From: Dactylosporangium sucinum
GTDB taxonomy: Bacteria > Actinomycetota > Actinomycetes > Mycobacteriales > Micromonosporaceae
Reading direction: 5' to 3'
Assembly: GCF_014647515.1 (NCBI RefSeq)
Contig: NZ_BMPI01000003.1
Location: 245,836-279,024, forward strand
Length of the DNA: 33,189 bases
The position numbers and the translations under genes were made by a program. Of the stretch, positions 27,372 to 33,189 are shown in pieces. The stretch's first letter is position 1. Each line of letters begins with the position of its first letter. Under the pieces are notes generated by a model. The model saw only the letters and a list, made by a program, of their open reading frames with translations, did not search any database and was not told the origin of the DNA.

Positions 27372-27738
27372 TCGCGTCGGCGCCGAGGACCTCCCCGGCC
27401 GCGTGCGCCAGGCCGGCCACGACGCTCGAGCGCGACGTTGCGGTCACCCACACCAGCAGGTCCACCCGGCGTTCGCGCCACCACCGGTGGGCGAGATCGG
27501 CCGCGAGCTGGGTCTTGCCGACCCCACCCAGCCCCACCACGACCTGACCCACGACCACCGACCCACCAGCACCGGCCACGGCCTCGGCCAGCAGCGCATC
27601 GGCCGGACGGGCCTGCCGGCAGTCCGCCAACGGCGGGAGCACCCCGACCAGGTGCGGCCACCACACAGTGCTCAGGCCGCCGGGATCCGGGCCGGAGAAA
27701 GGTGTCGCGCCGGACGTTGCTGCCACCGACCTGGGCAC
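27372..27738 (-). pseudogene. 5' fragment of a STAND/NB-ARC-type NTPase gene
   Basis: On the minus strand the frame encodes WWPHLVGVLPPLADC, then the Walker A motif VVVGLGGVGKTQLAADLAHR (Lys codon near 27518), then VDLLVWVTATSRSSVV and AHAAGEVLGADA. This is the typical start of large actinobacterial regulatory ATPases that continue with NB-ARC and TPR regions. The similarity stops near 27372, where the sequence becomes the antisense of the GlxA gene; Walker B and everything later are missing. The remaining ~120 residues cannot form a working NTPase. The start is uncertain (GTG 27738 or about 27674). The gap 27739-27890 downstream of the STAS gene holds nothing else I can name. Confidence 0.7.
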
Positions 27739-27890
27739 CCCTCACAGCGGGTCGAGGACTGACGCCAGTCACGGTAGGCGACAACAGACACACCGGCAGC
27801 CCGGTTCCGGGTCGGATGAGGGCCGCGGTGCTTGCGGCGGGGCGGCCGGCAAAGCTCCGGAGCGGCCGCGGTGGCCGGGGGCGGCGCCCG

Positions 27891-28259
27891 TCAGGCGGAC
27901 TTCGGTGGGGCCCAGTCCGGGGCGGACAGGATCTCCAGCAGGCCGAGGAGGCTCAGGACCCGGCGGACGTTCGGGCCAGGGTTGGTGATCCACAGGTCGC
28001 TGTGGTTGCCGCGCGCGTGCGCCCGGGCCGCGACCAGCTTGCCGATGCCCGTCGAGTCGATGAAGGTCACGAGGCTGAGGTCGACCTCGACCGCGGTGGC
28101 GCGGACGTCGTCGATGGCGCGGTGCAGGACCGTGCGGAGATCGGCGACGTTCTCCATCGTGATCTCGCCGGCGACCCGGACGCGGATCGCCTGGTTGGGC
28201 AAGGGGTCGACCGTGATGTGCAACTCCGGGAACACTGCGAAGCGATCGACCTGGCTCAT
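27891..28259 (-). CDS. STAS-domain anti-sigma-factor antagonist-like protein
   Basis: The 122-residue protein is a single STAS domain: LHITVDPLPNQAIRVRVAGE, then DLRTVLHRAIDDVRATAVEV, then the phosphorylation segment VTFIDSTGIGKLVAARAHAR with Ser in DSTG, and WITNPGPNVRRVLSLLGL. It resembles SpoIIAA/BldG-type antagonists, which free sigma factors by binding anti-sigma kinases when dephosphorylated. ATG 28259 has AAGGTGA upstream; an earlier in-frame codon at 28325 is less likely. No RsbW-like kinase or sigma gene is adjacent, so the partner is elsewhere. Confidence 0.87.
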   Translation of the reverse strand: MSQVDRFAVFPELHITVDPLPNQAIRVRVAGEITMENVADLRTVLHRAIDDVRATAVEVDLSLVTFIDSTGIGKLVAARAHARGNHSDLWITNPGPNVRRVLSLLGLLEILSAPDWAPPKSA

Positions 28260-28332
28260 CGGGCTCACCTTCTCACGATCCGAGCCGCTCTCACGATACG
28301 GGCTCCCGACCGGGGAGTCACGCATCGATGGA

Positions 28333-28348
28333 TCGCCCGGTCGGGCGA
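28333..28348. repeat. Short inverted repeat upstream of the STAS gene
   Basis: TCGCCCG (28333-28339) and CGGGCGA (28342-28348) form a 7-bp palindrome with a 2-nt centre. It lies 74 bp upstream of the STAS start, so it could be an operator or a weak hairpin. Confidence 0.4.
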
Positions 28349-28366
28349 CCCCACAAGGATCACGAC

Positions 28367-28406
28367 CGAGAGCGGCCGAGAGCGGCCGAGAGCGGCCGAG
28401 AGCGGC
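28367..28406. repeat. Four perfect 10-bp tandem repeats
   Basis: CGAGAGCGGC occurs four times in a row between the alkB-like gene and the STAS gene. The 10-bp period is close to one helical turn, so any bound protein would see the sites on one face of the DNA. It may also be simple slippage. Confidence 0.9.
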
Positions 28407-28446
28407 CCGGGGCAGATCGCGAGCGGATCAGAGCGATCGGGGTCGA

Positions 28447-29085
28447 TCAGGCGACCCCGACCGGGCGGAACTGCACGCTGACCCGCGGCCCGACCGGCCG
28501 CGCGGTCTTCGGGATCGCGTGCTCCCACGTGCGCTGACAGGAGCCGCCCATGACGACCAGATCGCCGTGGCCGAGCGGGAAGCGCAGGCTCTCGCCGCCG
28601 CCGCGCGGGCGCAGCAGCAGCGCGCGCGGCGAGCCGAACGACACGATCGCCACCATCGTGTCGAAGCGTGCGCCGCGGCCGATCGTGTCGCCGTGCCAGG
28701 CGACGCTGTCGCGGCCGTCGCGATAGAGGCACATGCCCGCGCTGACGAACGGCTCGCCGAGCTCCTCGACGTAGTGCGCGGTCAGGCGGCGGCGCGCCTC
28801 GGTCAGCAGGGGGTGGGGGAGGAGCTCGCCCTCGCCATACCACCGCAGCAGGCGCGGGACGTCGACCACGCCGTCATACATCCGGCGGCGCTCGGCCCGC
28901 CAGTCGACGTCGTCGAGCAGGGTCTGCAGGACCGCGTCGCTGCCGAGCACCCAGCCGGGCAGATGGTCGACCCAGGCTCCGCGGCTCAGCTCGTGCCGCA
29001 CCACGTGCCCGTCGAGCGGCCCGAGCGACGGGCCCGCCGCGACGGCGGTGTCGAACATCGAGGGCTGATACGCCAGGTCCATCAT
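28447..29085 (-). CDS. alkB: AlkB-type Fe(II)/2-oxoglutarate dioxygenase
   Basis: The 212-residue protein carries the iron ligands His131 and Asp133 in VAWHGDTIGRG and His189 in TWEHAIPKT, with 2-oxoglutarate-binding arginines in GPRVSVQFRP. The segment LGHGDLVVMGGSCQRTWEHA is typical of the actinobacterial AlkB2-like group. It should oxidatively remove alkyl groups from DNA or RNA bases in the cytoplasm. Two consecutive ATGs lie at 29085 and 29082. A TAGAGT -10 box ends 7 nt before 29085 (leaderless), while GGAGG is better spaced for 29082. It is divergent from the P450 gene across a short spacer with 15-bp repeats. The adaptive-response genes ada or alkA are not nearby. Confidence 0.88.
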   Translation of the reverse strand: MMDLAYQPSMFDTAVAAGPSLGPLDGHVVRHELSRGAWVDHLPGWVLGSDAVLQTLLDDVDWRAERRRMYDGVVDVPRLLRWYGEGELLPHPLLTEARRRLTAHYVEELGEPFVSAGMCLYRDGRDSVAWHGDTIGRGARFDTMVAIVSFGSPRALLLRPRGGGESLRFPLGHGDLVVMGGSCQRTWEHAIPKTARPVGPRVSVQFRPVGVA

Positions 29086-29092
29086 GCCCTCC

Positions 29093-29098
29093 ACTCTA
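29093..29098 (-). promoter_or_regulatory. -10 box of the alkB-like gene
   Basis: Minus-strand TAGAGT ends 7 nt before ATG 29085. Its -35 region would fall inside the 15-bp direct repeats at 29108-29145. Confidence 0.45.
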
Positions 29099-29107
29099 CA
29101 CGACATT

Positions 29108-29145
29108 CGAACACGCGTACGACGAACACGCGTACGGCGAACGCG
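29108..29145. repeat. 15-bp direct repeats in the alkB/P450 divergent promoter
   Basis: CGAACACGCGTACGA (29108-29122) and CGAACACGCGTACGG (29123-29137) are followed by a partial third copy CGAACGCG (29138-29145). Each full copy contains the palindrome ACGCGT. They lie between the -10 boxes of the two divergent genes, which suggests a shared regulatory site. Confidence 0.75.
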
Positions 29146-29163
29146 CCCGAGCGAAGGGCCACG

Positions 29164-29169
29164 TATCGT
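29164..29169 (+). promoter_or_regulatory. -10 box, probable leaderless P450 start
   Basis: TATCGT fits TAnnnT and ends 6 nt before GTG 29176. There is no Shine-Dalgarno sequence between them. Confidence 0.5.
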
Positions 29170-29175
29170 TGGGGT

Positions 29176-30369
29176 GTGACGTCGATCGATGACAGCGCGC
29201 GCAAGATCGACCGGGGCGGCACCGCCGTCGGCTGCCCCGTGACGCTCGGCGAGGACGGGGTCTGGCGCGTCACCGGGCACGCGGCCGGGCGGGCGGTGCT
29301 GCGCAGCACCGACACCGTGCAGGCCGGCCTCGGGGTGGAGACCGTCGAGAAGCTGCCGGCCCGCATCCGGCGGCCCGTGCTGTTCCGGGACGGCCCCGAG
29401 CACCGCGAGCACCGCCGCCAGACGGCGCGCTTCTTCACGCCGCGCCGCGTCGACGAGCACTACCGCGACGCCATGGTCCGCATCACCGAGGAGCAGCTGG
29501 CGACCCTGCGCCGCGACGGCACCGCCGACCTCTCCGGGCTCAGCTTCCGGCTCGCCGTCGAGGTCGCCTCCGCGGTCGTGGGCCTGACCGAGAGCCGGCC
29601 CGGGCTCGACCGGCGGCTGGAGCGGTTCTTCCCCGAGAAGTTCGGCAAGCCGGGCTTCACGAGCATCGAGGGCCTGCGCTGGTTCTTCAAGCAGAACCGG
29701 CAGTTCCTCGAGATCTACCTCAAGGATGTCCGCCCCGCGGTGCGGGCCCGCCGCCGGCAGCGCCGCGACGACCTGATCTCGCACCTCATCGACGAGGGGT
29801 GCCGCGACGGGGAGATCCTCGGCGAGGTCATCACGTTCGCGGCGGCGGGCATGATCACGACTCGCGAGTTCATCAACCTGGCCGCCTGGCACATGTTCAC
29901 GGACGACGGGCTGCGCCGGCGGTACCGCGAGGCCGCCGAACCCGAGCGCTTCGCGATCCTGCACGAGCTGCTGCGGCTGGAGCCGGTGGTCGGCAACCTC
30001 AAGCGCCGCACCACGGCCGAGCTGCGGCTGCCCGGCGGCGACGAGACGGTGACGGTCCCGGCCGGCGCGCTGGTCGACGTCGCCGTGAGCACCGCCAACC
30101 TCGATCCGGCCGCGATGGGCGAGCGCCCGGCCGAGGTCTGCCCGGCCCGCCCCGTGGACAGCGGCGTGGCGCCGGCCGGGCTGTCGTTCGGCGACGGCCC
30201 GCACCGCTGCCCGGGCGCGCACGTCGCGATCCAGGAGGCGGACATCTTCCTGACCCGGCTCCTGGCGCTGCCGGGCGTGCGGATGGTCCGGGCGCCCAGG
30301 GTGGCGATCAAGCCGGACATCTCCGGGTACGAACTGCGCGGCCTGACGGTGGCGGCGGAACGGGGCTAG
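29176..30369 (+). CDS. Cytochrome P450
   Basis: The 397-residue soluble bacterial P450 has the haem-ligand loop FGDGPHRCPG with Cys345, the K-helix ExxR motif (Glu264, Arg267 in HELLRLE) and the I-helix oxygen-activation segment AAAGMITTREF (Ala224, Gly225, Thr228/229). The C-helix HREHRRQTARFF region supplies haem-propionate contacts. It would need ferredoxin and reductase partners encoded elsewhere. No biosynthetic cluster surrounds it, so the substrate is unknown. GTG 29176 is probably a leaderless start. Its stop overlaps that of the convergent ROK gene (CTAG at 30366-30369). An in-frame extension far upstream is not coding-like. Confidence 0.9.
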   Translation: MTSIDDSARKIDRGGTAVGCPVTLGEDGVWRVTGHAAGRAVLRSTDTVQAGLGVETVEKLPARIRRPVLFRDGPEHREHRRQTARFFTPRRVDEHYRDAMVRITEEQLATLRRDGTADLSGLSFRLAVEVASAVVGLTESRPGLDRRLERFFPEKFGKPGFTSIEGLRWFFKQNRQFLEIYLKDVRPAVRARRRQRRDDLISHLIDEGCRDGEILGEVITFAAAGMITTREFINLAAWHMFTDDGLRRRYREAAEPERFAILHELLRLEPVVGNLKRRTTAELRLPGGDETVTVPAGALVDVAVSTANLDPAAMGERPAEVCPARPVDSGVAPAGLSFGDGPHRCPGAHVAIQEADIFLTRLLALPGVRMVRAPRVAIKPDISGYELRGLTVAAERG

Positions 30370-31640
30370 CGAACGCCCGCCAGCACGACCGCCGCCGGGT
30401 CGTCGATCATGCGCTCCACGACCACCCCGGCGCCGCCGCGGGCCGCGGCCGTGAAGCCGAGGTGCGACGCCACGAAGTGGCAGCGGGCGGCGGTCGAGGC
30501 GACGGCCAGCCGGGCCAGGTTCGCCTGCGCCGACGGGATGAGGTGGTCGGCGAGCTCGGCGAAGTACCCACCGAGCACGATCACCCGCGGGTTGAACAGG
30601 TTGACCAGGATCGCACCGCCGTGGCCGAGCCACGAGCCGACCTCGGCGACCGCCGCGGCCACGCCCGGGTCGCCGCCCGCGAGCCGCCGTGCGATCTCGG
30701 CCACGCGCTCCTGCGGGTCGGGAATCGGGCCGTCGCCGATGCCGTAGGCGGCGTCGGGCGTCGCCCGGCGGACCAGCTCGGCCAGCCCGACCTTGGTCTC
30801 CCAGCAGCCGACCCGGCCGCAGCCGCAGCGGTCGCCGCCCGGCTCGACGGGCAGGTGGCCGACCTCGCCGGAGAAGCCGTCGGCGCCGCGCAGCAGCCGG
30901 CCGTTGACGATCACGCCACCGCCGACGCCGACCTCGCCGGTGAGGTACACCAGGTCGTCCGTGCCGGCCGCGACGCCCCACGTGTACTCGGCCAGCGCGG
31001 CCAGGTTGGCGTCGTTGTCGACGCCGATCCACAGCTCGGGCGACAGCCCGTGGGCGAGCCGGGTGGCGACGGGCACGTCGTGCCAGTCGAGGTTCGGCGC
31101 CAGGACCACCACGCCGCGCGACACGTCGACCAGCCCGGGCACGGCGACCGTCAGGCCGACGGGCGTGACGCCGCGGCGCACCAGCTCGGCGAGCGAGCGC
31201 CGGGCGGCCTCGGTGAGGTCGTCGAGGCAGCGCTCGACGTCGCGGCCCTGGGCGTCGAAGCTGATCCGCTTCTCGATGACGGTGCGGCCGGTGAGGTCGC
31301 TGCCGTGCACGGCCAGGTAGTCGACGTTGATCTCGATGCCGATCGCGCCGACGTCGGGGCTGAGCGCGATGCCGCGGCCGGGCCGGCCGGCGCTGCCCGA
31401 GTGTTCGGGGCCGATCTCGCGGACCAGCCGCCGGTCGAGCAGCTCGTCGACGAGGCTCGACACGGTCGCCTTGTGCAGCCCGGTCGCGGCGGCGATCGCC
31501 GCGCGGGACCGCGGGCCGTTCTGCCGGATGTGCCGCAGCGTGCGGGAGAGGTTGGCGCGCCGCAGGGCGAGCTGGTCCGTCGGTTCGGCGGCGGACCCCG
31601 CGCCGACCCGCTCCTTGCTCACCGTCGCCTTGGTCACCAT
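30366..31640 (-). CDS. ROK-family transcriptional regulator, kinase residue intact
   Basis: The 424-residue protein has an N-terminal winged helix-turn-helix (about 30-75: LRRANLSRTLRHIRQNGPRS, ATGLHKATVSSLVDELLDRR) and a ROK domain (about 95-424). It keeps the sugar-kinase segment GVDNDANLAALAE with Asp210. The zinc site is formed by GEVGHLPVEPGG (His262) and RCGCGRVGCWE (Cys272, 274, 279). It resembles XylR/NagC-type repressors responding to sugars. ATG 31640 has a GGGGGAGGGG purine stretch ending 7 nt upstream, which decides the start over an in-frame codon at 31787. It diverges from the discoidin protein gene, whose expression it probably controls. Confidence 0.9.
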   Translation of the reverse strand: MVTKATVSKERVGAGSAAEPTDQLALRRANLSRTLRHIRQNGPRSRAAIAAATGLHKATVSSLVDELLDRRLVREIGPEHSGSAGRPGRGIALSPDVGAIGIEINVDYLAVHGSDLTGRTVIEKRISFDAQGRDVERCLDDLTEAARRSLAELVRRGVTPVGLTVAVPGLVDVSRGVVVLAPNLDWHDVPVATRLAHGLSPELWIGVDNDANLAALAEYTWGVAAGTDDLVYLTGEVGVGGGVIVNGRLLRGADGFSGEVGHLPVEPGGDRCGCGRVGCWETKVGLAELVRRATPDAAYGIGDGPIPDPQERVAEIARRLAGGDPGVAAAVAEVGSWLGHGGAILVNLFNPRVIVLGGYFAELADHLIPSAQANLARLAVASTAARCHFVASHLGFTAAARGGAGVVVERMIDDPAAVVLAGVR

Positions 31641-31689
31641 CGAGGCCCCTCCCCCGGAAGCTGCGGCGCCGGCGTCATCGACGCGCCTC

Positions 31690-31712
31690 ATTCGTCGGTC
31701 AGTCCGACGAAT
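31690..31712. promoter_or_regulatory. Perfect 9-bp inverted repeat, candidate ROK operator
   Basis: ATTCGTCGG and CCGACGAAT are separated by 5 nt. It lies 50 bp upstream of the ROK start codon, where an autoregulatory site is expected. Confidence 0.5.
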
Positions 31713-31934
31713 CAACCACGAAACAGTCCGGCAACACCAGACCCTCGGGCAACGAATCAGGAACGTTTCGAAACTGTGCGCGCTCACGGTGGAGGACCGC
31801 TCACGATCAAACGCAAGAAGCGCACGGGATGCGACAGAACCACATACCTAGGTCAATAGGCTTCCGGGCGGGCATCGACGCGCCTTTTTGGCCGGAGCCG
31901 TTGACGCGACGGCCGCAAGTCTGCAACATTTGGC

Positions 31935-31946
31935 GCACAGCTGTGC
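31935..31946. promoter_or_regulatory. 12-bp perfect palindrome, candidate operator
   Basis: GCACAGCTGTGC is a perfect palindrome, about 33 bp upstream of the TACCGT -10-like box of the discoidin gene. It is a candidate repressor site; the binding protein is unknown. Confidence 0.4.
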
Positions 31947-32122
31947 AAGATTCCTACAAGCGATCGTCAGACTTTCGCTACCGTCCGCAACTCGACCACA
32001 GCAGGACCTGCCGAGACGCCGACCGCACCGCCAACCGGTCCCCGTTTCCACAGGCGGCCACCGCCAACGCCGCGACCTGCCAACCCCCACACCCCGCTCG
32101 CAGGACGAGACAAAGGAACCCG

Positions 32123-33189
32123 ATGAGGAACAGGCACGTGACGCGAAGGGTGCTGTCGGCGCTCGCCGTCGCCGCCCTGGTCGCGATGACGGCGCAGGCG
32201 GTGCCCGCGCATGCCGCGGGAGGGCCGAACCTCTCCAGCGGCCGGCCCGCGACGTCGAGCAGCACCAACGGCGCCAACGGCATCGGCAACATCAACGACG
32301 GCAACCAGGCGACGTACTGGGAGAGCGCCAACAACAGCTTCCCGCAGTGGGCGCAGATCGACCTCGGCAGCGCCCGCAACATCGACCAGATCAAGCTGAA
32401 GCTGCCGAACGACGCCGCCTGGCAGACCCGCACCCAGACGCTGTCGGTGCAGGGCAGCCTCGACGGCAGCGGCTTCAACACGATCGTCGGCTCGACCGGC
32501 TACGTGTTCAACCCGGCCTCCCAGAACACGGTCACCATCAACTTCACGGCGACCAGCACGCGGTACGTCCGGCTCAACATCACGGCGAACACCGGCTGGC
32601 CGGCCGCGCAGGTCTCCGAGTTCGAGATCTACGGCGTCTCCACGTCCGGCACCAACCTGGCCGCCGGCAAGACGTTCTCGTCGAGCACCAGCAACGGCCA
32701 GTACGTCGCCTCCAACGGCGGCGACGGGGACCAGAACTCCTACTGGGAGAGCTCGGGCGCGTTCCCGCAGTGGCTGCAGGTCGACCTCGGCTCGGCGGTG
32801 CCGGTCAACTCGGTCAACCTGATGCTCCCCGCCAGCTGGGGCGCCCGCACCGAGACGCTCGCCATCCAGGGCAGCACGAACGGCACCACCTTCTCCGACA
32901 TCGTGACCTCCACGGGGTACAACTTCGCCCCGGGCTCCGGCAACACGGTGTCGATCCCGTTCACCCAGACGACGACCCGCTACGTGCGGATCAACATCTC
33001 GGCGAACACCGGCTGGCCGGCGGCGCAGATCTCCGAGCTTGAGGTCTACGGGCCGAGCACCGGTGACACCCAGGCCCCGACGGCGCCGGGGAACCTCGCG
33101 TACACCCAGCCCGCCAGCGGCCAGATCCGCCTGACGTGGAACGCCTCCACCGACAACGTGGGCGTCACGGGGTACGACATCTACGCCAA
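32123..33189 (+). CDS. Secreted discoidin/FN3 protein, 5' part (probable glycoside hydrolase)
   Basis: This gene is open to the window edge; 355 residues are visible. A signal peptide (about 1-32, ending AHA|AGG) is followed by two F5/8-type C (discoidin, CBM32-like) domains at about 34-172 and 176-312. They have parallel motifs: ATYWESANNSFPQWAQIDLG against NSYWESSGAFPQWLQVDLG, and NTGWPAAQVSEFEIYG against NTGWPAAQISELEVYG. A fibronectin III domain then starts (DTQAPTAPGNLAY ... RLTWNASTDNVGVTGYDIY). From memory this arrangement precedes catalytic domains of GH87 alpha-1,3-glucanases and similar enzymes, so a hydrolase domain is expected beyond the window. ATG 32123 has AAAGGA at 32112-32117. 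It is divergent from the ROK regulator. Confidence 0.88.
   Translation, partial: MRNRHVTRRVLSALAVAALVAMTAQAVPAHAAGGPNLSSGRPATSSSTNGANGIGNINDGNQATYWESANNSFPQWAQIDLGSARNIDQIKLKLPNDAAWQTRTQTLSVQGSLDGSGFNTIVGSTGYVFNPASQNTVTINFTATSTRYVRLNITANTGWPAAQVSEFEIYGVSTSGTNLAAGKTFSSSTSNGQYVASNGGDGDQNSYWESSGAFPQWLQVDLGSAVPVNSVNLMLPASWGARTETLAIQGSTNGTTFSDIVTSTGYNFAPGSGNTVSIPFTQTTTRYVRINISANTGWPAAQISELEVYGPSTGDTQAPTAPGNLAYTQPASGQIRLTWNASTDNVGVTGYDIYA

Larger units (their letters stand above)
31641..32122. promoter_or_regulatory. 482-bp divergent regulatory region between ROK and discoidin genes
   Basis: No gene is visible here. It holds several operator-like elements: ATTCGTCGG-N5-CCGACGAAT (31690-31712), the palindrome GTTTCGAAAC (31765-31774), ACCTAGGT (31846-31853) and GCACAGCTGTGC (31935-31946). 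There is also a 13-bp direct repeat CATCGACGCGCCT (31676-31688 and 31873-31885). TACCGT at 31979-31984 fits TAnnnT and may be the -10 for the discoidin gene, leaving a leader of about 130 nt. Confidence 0.6.

Noticed and set aside
27358..31640. A defence island, suggested by the STAND fragment
   Set aside because: The fragment is truncated and its neighbours (STAS, AlkB, P450, ROK) are housekeeping or metabolic; no other defence gene is visible.
31901..31929. TTGACG followed by CAACAT as a promoter for the discoidin gene
   Set aside because: Spacing is right but the -10 is poor; TACCGT at 31979 is a better TAnnnT match, and neither can be settled by eye.

Overview
The window is very GC-rich, with many GTG starts, 4-nt GTGA/ATGA gene overlaps, TAnnnT -10 boxes, a CobIJ fusion and secreted ricin-type and discoidin-type proteins. 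Together these point to a chromosomal segment of a filamentous actinomycete. A member of the Micromonosporaceae (Actinoplanes-like) is my best guess from family knowledge; the sequence alone does not prove it. I saw no tRNA, rRNA, CRISPR array, insertion sequence or phage gene.

Layout. 1-1000: two decayed remnants of secreted-protein genes, followed by a small lipoprotein. 1.3-3.8 kb: a CopC-type copper protein diverging from a ten-helix membrane protein, plus a small secreted protein. 3.7-5.7 kb: a secreted LamG-like protein and a membrane-anchored propeller-like protein. 5.8-8.6 kb: a ROK regulator, a membrane protein and a lipoprotein. 8.8-11 kb: a secreted ricin/beta-helix protein with a large palindrome over its promoter and a 19-bp hairpin after its stop. 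11.1-22.8 kb: the aerobic cobalamin region, with cobK, then DUF72, DeoR, HAD and MFS genes, then cobIJ, cobH and cobG on the minus strand, diverging from a cobalamin riboswitch and cobN on the plus strand. 22.8-27.4 kb: PHP phosphatase, methyltransferase, MFS, cysteine hydrolase and GlxA-type regulator. 27.4-30.4 kb: a truncated STAND NTPase, a STAS protein, an AlkB-type dioxygenase and a cytochrome P450. 30.4-33.2 kb: a second ROK regulator diverging, across a palindrome-rich 480-bp gap, from a discoidin/FN3 secreted protein that runs off the end.

How the genes work together. CobIJ, CobG, CobH and CobK act in the O2-dependent route from precorrin-2 towards hydrogenobyrinate, and CobN is the large cobaltochelatase subunit. 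CobM, CobL and the amidation/adenylation enzymes are not here. Only cobN has a visible riboswitch; cobG appears to start on a leaderless transcript. The most unusual feature is a 3 x 33-bp tandem repeat at the cobG/cobH junction. It has multiplied the cobH start region and may add 33 residues to CobH. Several other genes (cobK, cobG, the methyltransferase, alkB, P450) share a -10 box 6-7 nt before the start codon, which suggests leaderless transcripts. I found no clearly new multi-gene system; the best leads are regulatory or evolutionary structures.
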